NCBI GenBank assembly: GCA_023957125.1
Contig: JAMLHL010000035.1
Coordinates: 1 to 36,852, forward strand
From: Chitinophagaceae bacterium
Lineage (GTDB): Bacteria; Bacteroidota; Bacteroidia; Chitinophagales; Chitinophagaceae
DNA length: 36,852 nucleotides
Direction: 5' to 3'
Below are positions 26,019 through 34,169 of this stretch, piece by piece; position 1 is the first letter of the stretch, and each line of letters starts with the position of its first letter. The translations under genes and the position numbers were made by a program. Below the pieces are notes generated by a model. The model saw nothing but the letters and a program-made list of their open reading frames with translations. It was not told where the DNA came from and made no database searches.

Positions 26019-26026
26019 TAAATTTG
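26019..26026 (+). promoter_or_regulatory. -7 promoter element of the T9SS cargo gene
   Basis: TAAATTTG matches TAnnTTTG and lies 26 bases before the ATG. No clear TTTG -33 box is seen at the usual distance. No such box was found for the divergent minus-strand operon. Confidence 0.5.
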
Positions 26027-26051
26027 TATTCGTGTTATAAAACATATTGCT

Positions 26052-27182
26052 ATGAAAAAAATCTACCTTCTTTCCTGTGTGTTCTTATTAACCTGTTTGT
26101 TTTCTTTTTTTGATAGCATCGGTCAGAACCTCATCGTTAATCCTTCTGCAGAGTTAGAGCCCGTTGGGAACGGGTGGATAGCCGACCAAACCATTGGAAC
26201 TGATTGTTCTACCAGTAATAATAGTAGTTGGAATATCGAAGGAGACCAGGATGGTTTTCCTGCTGCACATACAGGCACTTATTTTTTCTTTCCGGGATGT
26301 GATGGAATAGGAGGGGGCGCGGAATATGAAATATACCAGGCGATTGATATTTCTAATGACGCGGCAACGGTTGATGCCGATGCATATCTGATCAATTTTT
26401 CAGGTTATATGAGGTCGGGAGAAAAGGATATAGCTGATGCCACCGAAATAATTTTGGAATTCAGAGGTGTTACCGATAATTTAATAAGTAGTTTTTCCAC
26501 CGGATCTGCTACCAACACCGATGGATGGGTAGAATTTACTCACTCTCAAAAAGCACCCTCCGGCACCAGGACCATTAGGGTAAGGCTGATTGCTACGTCT
26601 AATACCATCGGGGATCCGGTAGATGGATATTTCGATGATCTTTCTCTCACGGCTACGAATACCCTGCCGGTAACCCTGGTTTCGTTTACAGCCGCCTCGT
26701 CTTCCAAAGGCAGCAGCCTGCTGAAATGGGAAACAACCAATGAGATCAATAATAAAGGTTTTTATATCGAAAGATCCGTAAACGGGGTTTCATGGGAAAC
26801 CATTGGTTTTGTAGCCGCTGCGGTGGATAATGAAAATAATCATCAATACCGGTTCACGGATGAAAAACCTGCCGTTGGTATCAACTTCTACAGGTTTAAA
26901 CAGGTGGATATAGACGGGAGATATGAATACTCACCCACCCGGAACGTTTCCTATCAATACTCGGGCCGCACGGTTATTTTTCCTAATCCTGCCGATAATA
27001 TCTTAACGATCGTTACCCGCGAGAGCAGGTTTAAAGCGCAAATCATTAACCTTAGCGGGAAGGTGGTAGCTTCTGCTGACAACCAAAAGAATATTATCAC
27101 CCAGCAACTTCCCTCGGGTGTGTATAACCTGCGACTGATCTATGACAACAGGGTAGAAAACCTGCGGTTTATTAAGAGATAG
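26052..27182 (+). CDS. T9SS-secreted protein with galactose-binding-like domain
   Basis: The protein has 376 residues. It has a signal peptide (MKKIYLLSCVFLLTCLFSFF, cleaved near SIGQ), then a beta-sandwich of carbohydrate-binding type (about 26-200; NLIVNPSAELEP, HTGTYFFFPGCDG, INFSGYMRSGEKD, TIRVRLIAT, VDGYFDDLSL), then a fibronectin-like linker (LPVTLVSFTA, LLKWETTNEINNKGFYIERS), and a C-terminal type A T9SS sorting domain (IFPNPADNILTI, LPSGVYNLRLIYDN). It should cross the outer membrane by the type IX system and be anchored or released. It is divergent from the catabolic operon with a 139-base shared region, which suggests but does not prove co-regulation. It could bind the glycan used by the operon. 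No catalytic motif is seen. Confidence 0.88.
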   Translation: MKKIYLLSCVFLLTCLFSFFDSIGQNLIVNPSAELEPVGNGWIADQTIGTDCSTSNNSSWNIEGDQDGFPAAHTGTYFFFPGCDGIGGGAEYEIYQAIDISNDAATVDADAYLINFSGYMRSGEKDIADATEIILEFRGVTDNLISSFSTGSATNTDGWVEFTHSQKAPSGTRTIRVRLIATSNTIGDPVDGYFDDLSLTATNTLPVTLVSFTAASSSKGSSLLKWETTNEINNKGFYIERSVNGVSWETIGFVAAAVDNENNHQYRFTDEKPAVGINFYRFKQVDIDGRYEYSPTRNVSYQYSGRTVIFPNPADNILTIVTRESRFKAQIINLSGKVVASADNQKNIITQQLPSGVYNLRLIYDNRVENLRFIKR

Positions 27183-27259
27183 TGACCTGAAGATAGTCTT
27201 AGAAAATATGGATTGTTTACGGAGGTAATAGGTTTTTTATTCTGAAAACTCAGAACTCC

Positions 27260-27475
27260 TTACCTCTCGCAGTTAGAAAATGCGGAGGTTTTAAATTTAA
27301 GTGGTAAATCGGTGCCCGGGAAAATAGTTTCTGTTTGATTTAATATTTGTGTGAGTTTTTCTGCTGCCAGGTTAAGTCTGGGGGCGGACAGGGAGTGCAA
27401 AACCACGGTTAATGTTTTGTTTTTATAATCAGGTATCAGGTCTGCATTATTTTGAATGATTTGTTTAACAAGCAT
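27260..27475 (-). pseudogene. C-terminal remnant of a transposase-like protein
   Basis: A 71-residue frame reads VKQIIQNNADLIPDYKNKTL, then VVLHSLSAPRLNLAAEKLTQ and TETIFPGTDLPLKF. From memory, this resembles the C-terminal end of Bacteroidota putative transposases, where an IPDY...LHSLs..R...FPGTdL pattern is common. The frame continues upstream (EKR before the Met) into the end of the IS66 remnant 13 bases away, so the rest of the gene appears to have been replaced by that insertion. The identification is tentative. Confidence 0.4.
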
Positions 27476-27488
27476 TCGCTTTTCCTAT

Positions 27489-28162
27489 GTAAGCACCCGA
27501 CGAATACCCTCATTGCGATTTCAAAATTTTTCCGTTAAGAGGAGGTGGTGGTTTTCCAGTTTTGCGGCAATAGTTCTTCTATATGGCTAATGCGATGCGC
27601 AGCAATACGGTTAAGGATGTTATGTAACCAATCATAGGGATTGATATTATAATATTTACAGGTGGCAAGTAAACTGTAAAACATAGCAGCCCGCTGAGCC
27701 GCGGCATGGCTGCCGGCAAACAGGTAATTCTTCCTGCCTACAGCAACGGCTCTGATACTGTTCTCCACCGGATTGTTATCTATATGCAAGATACCAGTGG
27801 TGGCATACAGGCTGAGTTTATCCCACCGCTTCAGGCTGTAGGCTATGGCTGTTCCTATGGCGCTGGCAGGCAACACTTTTGCATATTCCTGCTTTAGCCA
27901 CGATTCCATTTCCCTTAATATAGGAACAGCATGTTCCTGACGATGCTTCCGTTTTGCTTCGTCCGTAACTTCATGCTCCGATATATACCTTTCAATAGCA
28001 TAGAGTTTTTGGATTTCACCCAGTGCGTACGCTGCCCTGCCTTTATCATTAGCCAGCGCTTCATTAAATTTCCTTCGCGCATCCCGCCGGGCGGGACAGG
28101 TCGAGCCATACAGTTCACCTGGATAATCCCCGGTTGATTATTAAATTCATCATAGGTCTGGT
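27489..28162 (-). pseudogene. Truncated, frameshifted IS66 tnpC copy
   Basis: Residues matching the C-terminal third of the intact IS66 TnpC next door run from YDEFNNQPGI (near 28150) through NPVENSIRAVAVGRKNYLFA to LLPQNWKTTTSS (stop at 27535). The start is missing, cut by the intact element at 28163. A 22-base insert (28081-28102) containing the palindrome TCCCGCC-G-GGCGGGA breaks the frame just before the ARRKF motif. The left end has an IR-like GTAAGCACCCGAC at 27489. It is a distinct, older copy, since residues differ throughout from the intact transposase. Confidence 0.8.
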
Positions 28163-28207
28163 GTAAGCCAACGACCAACACGGTATTCAAAGGCATGGTT
28201 AAAATTA

Positions 28208-29731
28208 TTATCCTTCCTGTCTTTTCCGATATTGTGGTAATAGTTCATGGATATTTGCGGTGGTATAGCCGTGCATGCGTTCCAGGACATCTTTGAGCCA
28301 TTGATACGGATTGATGCTGTGAAGGCGGCAGGTGGCCAGCAGGGAATATATCATGGCAGCCCGCTGCGCGGCATCATGGCTTCCGGCAAACAAATAATTC
28401 TTTCTACCCACCGCTACAGGGCGTATGGCATTTTCTACCGGGTTGTTATCTATGTTCAGAATGGCATCTGTGGTGTAGAGAGACAACTTCTTCCATCTGG
28501 GTAAACAATAGGCGATTGCTTTACCAATAACACTGGCAGGCGTCACTTTGGGATACTGCTCTATCATCCATTGCTCTATCTCTTTAAGAACCGGCACAGC
28601 CTCTTTCTGTCTTAACTCAAGCAACTCTTCACCTGACAGATCATCTTTTTTTATGGTACGTTCTGTATCGTATAATTTTTGAAAAAGCCTCAATGCATAC
28701 TGCGCCCTGCCCGCATCGTTGTGCTGAGCGTCCACAAACTTTCGCCTGGCGTGAGCTATACAATTAAGCATCTTAATGCCGGGTCGTCTTTCAAAATCTT
28801 CATATACACTATAGCCATCGGTTTGTAAATACCCACGGTAATCTCTTAGGATGTCATCAGGACCTTCGCGCCCCCGACCTGACCGGTAATCAAACAAGAC
28901 CATTTTGTCTTTGCTGTTGTGATATACCCAGTAAAAGCCATTATGTGTCGTTCCCTTTTTGGTTTGATCCAACACCCTGATTCCCGTTTCATCTACATGA
29001 AGGTAACCGCTCTGCAATACTATCCTTTTATGTGCATCATACAGCGCAAATAAACTCTCCAGGGCTCTTGCGGTGGCGCTGTTCATGGTGGATTGTGCGA
29101 TCTCAACGCCTGCTCTTGAAAAACGCTGCATCTGGCGATAAAGCGGCAGGTGGTCGCAGTACTTATCTACCAGGATCTGTGCCATCAGTCCTTCGCCAAA
29201 CATACATTTTTCCATCGTCCTTGCAGGAAGCGATGCGGTGATAACAGTGTCATTGATGTTGCTTACCGGCACTACGTATTTAGGGCGGATGTATTGTTTT
29301 ACATACAGTTCACCCGCAACCATATCCAGGATCTCCGTTACTTCATCACCTATCTTTTTAAGACCGGTGACATCGGTATCGGGTTGCAAAATAATAGTCT
29401 CACGACGCAAATGCTCCGGCAGCGCTGAACGCCCCGGATGGGGTTTATTTGGTGTGGTTTGCGTTTGGGTACGGATGTATTTTACCTGTGCGGCCCCGGT
29501 TATTTTACAGGTACTGATGGTGTCAGCAGCTAAATCAAGCGTTAACTGAATGCTGTCCTTCTTTAAGAGATTCTGCGGATCAGCAGCCTGGAAACGCTCG
29601 TGCCGGCTGCCAAAGATCATCTTCTTAAGCTGAGCTATTTCATGCTTTAACGACTCCATGGCAAAGTGCAAATCTGCCGTTATTTTCAGCTGTTGTTCGT
29701 AGAGCGCTTTATAGTCAACTGTAGTCTGCAT
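28208..29731 (-). CDS. tnpC: IS66 transposase TnpC
   Basis: The protein has 507 residues from ATG 29731 (MQTTVDYKALYEQQLKITAD); a longer frame begins at 29773. It has an N-terminal coiled coil (LHFAMESLKHEIAQLKKMIF), a zinc-finger-like and linker region, and a DDE core: YLHVDETGIRVL (first Asp), YLQTDGYSVYEDF (second Asp), DNNPVENAIRPVAVGRKNYL (Glu). The C-terminal IS66 domain (SLLATCRLHSINPYQWLKDV) is complete. It appears intact and could be active. Confidence 0.92.
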   Translation of the reverse strand: MQTTVDYKALYEQQLKITADLHFAMESLKHEIAQLKKMIFGSRHERFQAADPQNLLKKDSIQLTLDLAADTISTCKITGAAQVKYIRTQTQTTPNKPHPGRSALPEHLRRETIILQPDTDVTGLKKIGDEVTEILDMVAGELYVKQYIRPKYVVPVSNINDTVITASLPARTMEKCMFGEGLMAQILVDKYCDHLPLYRQMQRFSRAGVEIAQSTMNSATARALESLFALYDAHKRIVLQSGYLHVDETGIRVLDQTKKGTTHNGFYWVYHNSKDKMVLFDYRSGRGREGPDDILRDYRGYLQTDGYSVYEDFERRPGIKMLNCIAHARRKFVDAQHNDAGRAQYALRLFQKLYDTERTIKKDDLSGEELLELRQKEAVPVLKEIEQWMIEQYPKVTPASVIGKAIAYCLPRWKKLSLYTTDAILNIDNNPVENAIRPVAVGRKNYLFAGSHDAAQRAAMIYSLLATCRLHSINPYQWLKDVLERMHGYTTANIHELLPQYRKRQEG

Positions 29732-29861
29732 TGATAGCTCAAAGATAAGCCTGCAAAGAGATTGAAAAGACATCTATGGACAAGTTGTGGGTAAATCGGC
29801 TTCGAAAAATGATTATAAAAAAACACCCGAAAAATTGTGGATAACTCAGGTGATTTTAGAA

Positions 29862-30215
29862 TCAGACCGCTTTTTTATACCGTTTGCGGAACTGTATTGT
29901 CTGAAGGGATATGCCTTGCAGGATAAATTGTAGTTGCCGGGCGGTGATGGATACCGAAGAGACCCCATCATTTGCAACAGGGATCTCAAAAGTTCCTTTT
30001 TCCAGCCTTTTATAATAAATGGCAAAGCCATCGCCTTCCCACAAAAGCAGCTTTAGCTGATTGCGCTTTCTATTGAAGAAAATAAAAACAGCTTCGTTGA
30101 GGGCATCCATCTGTAGCCCGGAGGTAACGATGCCGCACAGACCGTCAAATCCTTTACGCATATCGGTGGGGACACAGCATAGATAGTACGATCGTAAGTC
30201 GCTAAGATATAACAT
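29862..30215 (-). CDS. tnpB: IS66 accessory protein TnpB
   Basis: The protein has 117 residues, the standard length. YYLCCVPTDMRKGFDGLCGI, EAVFIFFNRKRNQLKLLLWE and GDGFAIYYKRLEKGTFEIP are the hallmark IS66 Orf2-like motifs. It starts 2 bases after tnpA. This TnpB is required for IS66 transposition and is unrelated to the IS605/IS607 nuclease of the same name. Confidence 0.92.
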   Translation of the reverse strand: MLYLSDLRSYYLCCVPTDMRKGFDGLCGIVTSGLQMDALNEAVFIFFNRKRNQLKLLLWEGDGFAIYYKRLEKGTFEIPVANDGVSSVSITARQLQFILQGISLQTIQFRKRYKKAV

Positions 30216-30217
30216 GA

Positions 30218-30523
30218 TTAACCCAGTAATGTTTTTATATAATCGGGTTCAACAGCCTGGTGAAAGAACAGACGCTGACCGCCGGGGAAATGAATTTCAA
30301 TGATGGCGGTTGTTTGCACCGGCTCTTTTATATTGAGCTTTACAAAATCGGGCTCAGCCCGCTGCTGCCTGTTGGCTTGCCTGCGGAGCTTCCTGCACCA
30401 ATACTGAAATTTATAATAGGAGATGCCTTCCTGCTTACAAAATTGTACCTGAGAAAGGTGGCTCTGTTTCCAGCGTTCGATGATATCCTGCACCGCAGGA
30501 TGTCGTTCCGGGTGATTATGCAT
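30218..30523 (-). CDS. tnpA: IS66 accessory protein TnpA
   Basis: The protein has 101 residues from ATG 30523 (MHNHPERHPAVQDIIERWKQ). The frame is open to 30631, but that extension reads through the IS end and the cassette repeat, so it is not coding. It has an HTH-like region (SHLSQVQFCKQEGISYYKFQ, then YWCRKLRRQ) and an ending with IEIHFPGGQRLFF, both typical of IS66 Orf1-like proteins. Confidence 0.85.
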   Translation of the reverse strand: MHNHPERHPAVQDIIERWKQSHLSQVQFCKQEGISYYKFQYWCRKLRRQANRQQRAEPDFVKLNIKEPVQTTAIIEIHFPGGQRLFFHQAVEPDYIKTLLG

Positions 30524-30593
30524 GTCCTTATTTTTACATGCAAAACTATCAAACCCCAGGCTCAGCAAAAAGATGGGGGCGGTCGGTCGCTTA

Positions 30594-30677
30594 CCGCCTA
30601 TTGCCAATACGATGTTTACATGCGGCTTCATTGTCGGTGCTGCGCACCCAACGGAGCCTTAGTTATTGTACGCCGTT
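30594..30677 (-). repeat. attC-like repeat arm, truncated by IS66
   Basis: CCGCCTATTGCCAATAC and the following GATGTTTA (30594-30619) match the arm at 31885-31910 with few differences. It lies just downstream of the Ycf48-like gene, as the other arm lies just downstream of the helicase fragment. The rest of the unit is missing where the IS66 element begins. A role as recombination site or terminator is an inference. Confidence 0.5.
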
Positions 30678-31676
30678 TTACCTGTTCAGAATTATTACTT
30701 TTGTACCAGCAAGTCCTATACTTAACATCATAGTTTTACTGTCGCTCATTTTGGCAATTGCTGTAAAATTAATTGCTTCACTCGTAGTAAAAGTTTTTTG
30801 TTCAAAAGTCTTCCATCCATCGTTAGTAATTAAAATATCTCCATTTGAATAATAATATGATGGGTCTACCCAATGTAAGCCTATTCCAATACTTTTTTGT
30901 TGATTTAAAAAAAGAAGTTTAGTAGTATTAGAAGGGATTGTAGTCGTTGCATAATTATTTTCGAGGTCTACTAAAATATTGCCGTGCCACCCATCTCTTA
31001 CTAATGTTTTACTTCCTGTGAAGTAAATGTCATATAAATAGTTGGTTGAATTATAGCCTAAACTGTCCCACGAAATTCCACCATTTGTTGTTTTGAAATA
31101 AACTCCATTATTTGATGTACTGTAGCCTTCTGTACTATTCTTAAAATTGATGTCCTGAAACATTCTAAATGCGTTGGATTTCATGCTTGTCCATGTCTGC
31201 CCACCATCGGTAGTCTTAATAAAAAGATTTTTACCCGTAATAAACCCTGTACTGTTATTTAGAAAATACATTCCATAAGGACATTCAAGAGCGTTTAAAT
31301 TTTTTACAATCCAATTTTGTCCACCATCAGTAGTTTTCAGAAGAACTCCAAAAGTGTTATCTCCCCCAATTATATATCCAGTTTGGTTATCAGTAAACTG
31401 TATTTTTTTGAGTGGTGTAGTTATTGGTAGATTAATAGTAGTCCAGGTGTCACCGCCATCAGTCGTTTTTACAATAAAACCTTGTGTTATTGCAAACCCT
31501 GTCGTTTCATTTATAAATGTTAAGTCAGGGTAAACAGCATTTGGAATATTGGAAGTCAATGTTTTTAAACTGTCAAAAGTGAGCCGTGGGCTATTGTCAA
31601 TTACAGTATTGTTATTCTCTTTTCTACATGCAAAAAGAGAAACTGTTAATATTAATAAATAGCAAATCGTCTTCAT
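30678..31676 (-). CDS. Ycf48/BNR-like beta-propeller lipoprotein
   Basis: The protein has 332 residues from ATG 31676, which begins MKTICYLLILTVSLFACRKE with a lipobox Cys17. The open frame to 31802 runs through the non-coding repeat. At least four Asp-box-like repeats are visible: KTTDGGDTWT, KTTDGGQNWI, KTTDGGQTWT, KTTNGGISWD, and a weaker ITNDGWKTFE. Each is followed by propeller strands (TGFITGKNLFIKT). This resembles the Ycf48/BNR sialidase-like propeller, known as an assembly-factor fold in photosynthesis but widespread as surface lipoproteins in Bacteroidota. No catalytic residues are evident. It is AT-rich and flanked by cassette-type repeats, so it was probably acquired. Confidence 0.75.
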   Translation of the reverse strand: MKTICYLLILTVSLFACRKENNNTVIDNSPRLTFDSLKTLTSNIPNAVYPDLTFINETTGFAITQGFIVKTTDGGDTWTTINLPITTPLKKIQFTDNQTGYIIGGDNTFGVLLKTTDGGQNWIVKNLNALECPYGMYFLNNSTGFITGKNLFIKTTDGGQTWTSMKSNAFRMFQDINFKNSTEGYSTSNNGVYFKTTNGGISWDSLGYNSTNYLYDIYFTGSKTLVRDGWHGNILVDLENNYATTTIPSNTTKLLFLNQQKSIGIGLHWVDPSYYYSNGDILITNDGWKTFEQKTFTTSEAINFTAIAKMSDSKTMMLSIGLAGTKVIILNR

Positions 31677-31729
31677 AAATTGATGACCCCCGAACTTTAA
31701 TAAACGTTGCACTAATGGCGTACGGTAAA

Positions 31730-31902
31730 GCATTGGCGATGTGGCGGTATTCTGTGTTCCTTCTGCCTGGTGCCGCTGTTGATTAAAGGTACAAAAGCTC
31801 ATTGTTTATTCTGTGCCCAGCGTTATTCGTCTGCCGAAACTGAAGTTGATTAGCGAACAAAAAGCTGAGAATATATTCGTCACCCCGCCATATTGCCAAT
31901 GC
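31730..31902. repeat. Large imperfect inverted repeat, attC-like cassette junction
   Basis: GCATTGGCGATGTGGCGG (31730-31747) and CCGCCATATTGCCAATGC (31885-31902) are inverted copies with 16 of 18 positions matching, 137 bases apart. GTTAGGC (31906-31912) follows the second arm and resembles an integron R-box (GTTRRRY). The unit lies between the end of the helicase fragment and the start of the Ycf48-like gene. The same arm appears at 30594-30619. No integron integrase is in the window. Confidence 0.5.
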
Positions 31903-31927
31903 AATGTTAGGCACAGTATTTCTCACG

Positions 31928-32690
31928 CTATAAGTCTGCAATAGCTGTCTGTATTTGGGCAATTTCCTGTCCGGTTACTTGATTGTTGGCTTGTTGTGTA
32001 AACTGCAATCCTGTAGCTTGAGCAAATCTTGAAACTACCATGTTTGTGAATGTTCCATTTATTGTCCTGCGTGAAGAATAACTTATTAGACATGCTGCTT
32101 TTGCTCTTGTAATTGCCACATAAAACAGTCTTGCGTTTTCCAGTAATAGACCAGGAGATTGTTGTGTCCTTTGAGTTGGAAATACTCCTTCTTCAAGTCC
32201 GGGAATGAATACTACTTTTGAGTCAAGTCCTTTCGAAGAATGAAAAGACATAATTTTTATTTTGTCTTGTGGATTTTGTGCAGGAGGATTATTGCCTTGT
32301 TGTTGGTTTGCCCTTTGAAGAATAGAGTCTATGATACTTGATTTTGAAACTTCCGAATCAGTTTCAATATATTCCTTAAGTTCCGAAAGGGTCATTGCCA
32401 ATGGTAAGTTCTGTATTTGATTCCGCCAGTCAGTGACCTCCGCTTGTGTGAAATTATTCAGAATTATTTGGTCAATGTCTGCAGCCCTATGATTTAGATC
32501 TTCATTTAAGCTCCAATTGGTAACAGCATTAATGTTACCGATGGCTTTATTTATAGCATTTACTTCTCTGTTTGTAAAAACTTGATTTGGTAAAGCCTGG
32601 TAAAAAATGTTTCTGTAATTCAAATTACTTGCAATTACCTTGGCTTGGGTGTTGGACCGCCTTTTTGAATTCCCTGTAATTTGTCCAAGT
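31928..32690 (-). pseudogene. UvrD/Rep-type helicase, C-terminal fragment only
   Basis: Conserved motifs of superfamily 1 helicases are at the C-terminus: KIKIMSFHSSKGLDSKVVFI, then PGLEEGVFP (motif V region) and LENARLFYVAITRAKAACLI (motif VI). Walker A, Walker B and motifs Ia-IV are missing, so the protein cannot act as a helicase. The open frame continues to 32809 (293 residues in total) into sequence that seems to belong to the C-terminus of the broken ImmA-like gene. The frame is therefore a chimera, and the join, somewhere near 32600-32700, is not exactly placed. It is followed by the attC-like repeat. Confidence 0.7.
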
Positions 32691-33646
32691 TCTCTTTGTT
32701 TCTTTTCTTGTTCTTGACGCAATCTGTATTGCTCGTCAAAATCGGCTTTTATTGAGTTATAGTTGTTTTGAGATATTTTTCTGAAATAATAGCTTCGTAA
32801 ATAGTGCAATTTGACTTAAATGCGTATGCTTTGATATGGTTTCAATTAGTTCAAAGTGATAGTCATTTGTTCCGTCAGCTTTGTCAATTTGTTCAAATGC
32901 TTTGTTGTATTCTCCGGCTAAAAATAGTATGCAAAGTCATTGCACCATCTTTCAATGGCTGAAAGTTTGTTGTTTGCGAAGTTTGAAATATCAAGTTCTT
33001 CAATTTCTTCTTCGTTAAGTAAGTAGTGTCCTAATTCGTGAATAAGAGTGAAAATCTCTCTTCTGAAAGAAGATTGTTGTCTTTTTAGTACAATTACATT
33101 TGGTGCAAGAAAAAAGCCGTCAATATTTGCTTTCTCTTTTTTATTCCAAGTTTCTACAAACTCAAAGAAGCCAAAATATTTTTTTCGGCAAGTTTTGAAA
33201 TCAATGCTCGTAAAAACTCTTTTGGTATCGGGTTAAAGTCGGGATATAGTTCTTTTCTGATTTTAATAGCAACGGTTTTAGGGTCGTCATTAACAGAAAA
33301 GACTGGTAAAGACTTCTGTCAATATTTATCTCAGCTAATTTTGAAATAGCTGATAGCGATATTTTAAATTCTTCAAATTGGTTTACGATTTTCTTAGCCC
33401 CTATGTTAAGTTCTGTCCCAAACTTGTTTTTTCTGAAGAAAATGCTGGCATCTTTTGAAACTTCTGGCGTTTTGGGTCTAAATAGTAGTGAAGCCCTTTG
33501 TTAAAAACCTTGTCTATTCGTTTTAAGTGGCTAACATTTATCTCATTAGATAAAATATCGTCCTTGGTCAATGGTTTTTTAAGTCCTTCGCTTACAGACA
33601 ATAACAATTTTTTATTTTTTAATGGTCTGGGGGAACTTCGTTTCAT
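32690..33646 (-). pseudogene. ImmA/IrrE-type zinc metallopeptidase, multiply frameshifted
   Basis: Starting at MKRSSPRPLKNKKLLLSVSE (33646), the reading must change frame several times to stay homologous: IFFRKNKFGTELNIGAKKIV, SVNDDPKTVAIKIRKELYPD, FFEFVETWNKKEKANIDGFF, then REIFTLIHELGHYLLNEEE with the zinc motif HELGH, and ERWCNDFAYYF. This is the COG2856/ImmA layout. Each of four shifts is explained by one missing base in an A/T homopolymer (near 33470-33473, 33308-33310, 33173-33176, 32920-32924), and a fifth shift lies near 32799. ImmA-type proteases cleave phage or element repressors. The promoter is intact. It is either a young pseudogene or a sequencing artefact. Confidence 0.72.
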
Positions 33647-33664
33647 TATGAAGTTATTTGGCTA

Positions 33665-33696
33665 CAAATATAAATGTAGTTATCTGACTACGCAAA
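33665..33696 (-). promoter_or_regulatory. Promoter with operator-like palindrome for the ImmA-like gene
   Basis: On the minus strand TTTG (33696-33693), a 20-base spacer and TATATTTG (33672-33665) match the Bacteroidota consensus. The spacer contains GTAGTCAGATAACTAC (33691-33676), a palindrome with 5-base arms, where a repressor would block polymerase. The ATG follows 18 bases after the -7 box. Confidence 0.68.
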
Positions 33697-34169
33697 TTTT
33701 TTAGAAAAAATTTCTGTCAGTCGTTAAAATTTTGGGTGGTGGGTGGGCTTGGTCTTGTCTGTCTGTTGATGTTAGCACGGTCGCCTGTTAGCCTTGCTGC
33801 CAACTCCTTGATTTCTGCTATCCGACCGGGTGTAAACGCTTATAAACGCTTATAAACGCTTATAATCGTTTCAAATCGCTTTAAACAAATTTACAAATTT
33901 TATACAGGAAAATTTAATACCATTAAAGCCGGCCTGATCCGGTATCCCGGCATTTCACGGCAATATAGGGCGCGGAATAACACAAGGGCCTGGGAGACTG
34001 GTGAATCAGGGGTTCTATCAATCCCCTTTCGGCACGGAGAAACCCCTTTATAACCATCCGAAATTGTAACATGGATGATCCCTTCCGGGGAAAACGATCA
34101 CAACCGCCGAATGATTTTGGTGGCCGCCGGTTTTGTTTAAGGGATTCCGAATGTTAACCAAACTTATTC
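33697..34169. other. Non-coding right edge of the AT-rich tract with 10-bp periodic repeat
   Basis: No convincing gene is seen. The interval holds a tandem array at 33831-33885 in steps of exactly 10 bp: TGTAAACGCT, TATAAACGCT twice, then decaying TATAATCGTT, TCAAATCGCT and TTAAACAAAT. GTTAGCAC and CTGTTAGCC near 33770-33793 resemble R-box-like motifs. From about 33,910 the base composition returns to the host-like value. A weak hairpin (AGGGG with CCCCT near 34011-34030) lacks a T-run. Confidence 0.55.

Larger units (their letters stand above)
28163..30594 (-). mobile_element. IS66-family insertion sequence, complete
   Basis: This 2,432-bp unit has tnpA, tnpB and tnpC on the minus strand. 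The ends are GTAAGCCAACGACCAAC (from 28163 on +) and GTAAGCGACCGACCGCC (from 30594 on -), imperfect inverted repeats with 13 of 17 matches and the GTAA start usual in IS66. The 8-base flanks (GGTCTGGT and CGCCTATT) do not match, so no target duplication is visible. This points to a later deletion or recombination at one side. It interrupts the older IS66 copy on the left and an attC-like repeat on the right. Confidence 0.82.

Noticed and set aside
27190..27262. Weak inverted GAGGTAA/TTACCTC pair after the T9SS gene as a terminator
   Set aside because: The arms are 7 bp with a loop of more than 30 bases and no T-run follows.
30524..30631. N-terminal extension of IS66 TnpA
   Set aside because: The added residues come from the IS end and the attC-like repeat, not from the transposase family.
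31677..31802. N-terminal extension of the Ycf48-like lipoprotein
   Set aside because: It would put a lipoprotein signal 42 residues inside the protein and lies within the structured repeat.
33831..33885. CRISPR-like array
   Set aside because: Units are 10 bp, contiguous and without spacers; no cas genes are present.
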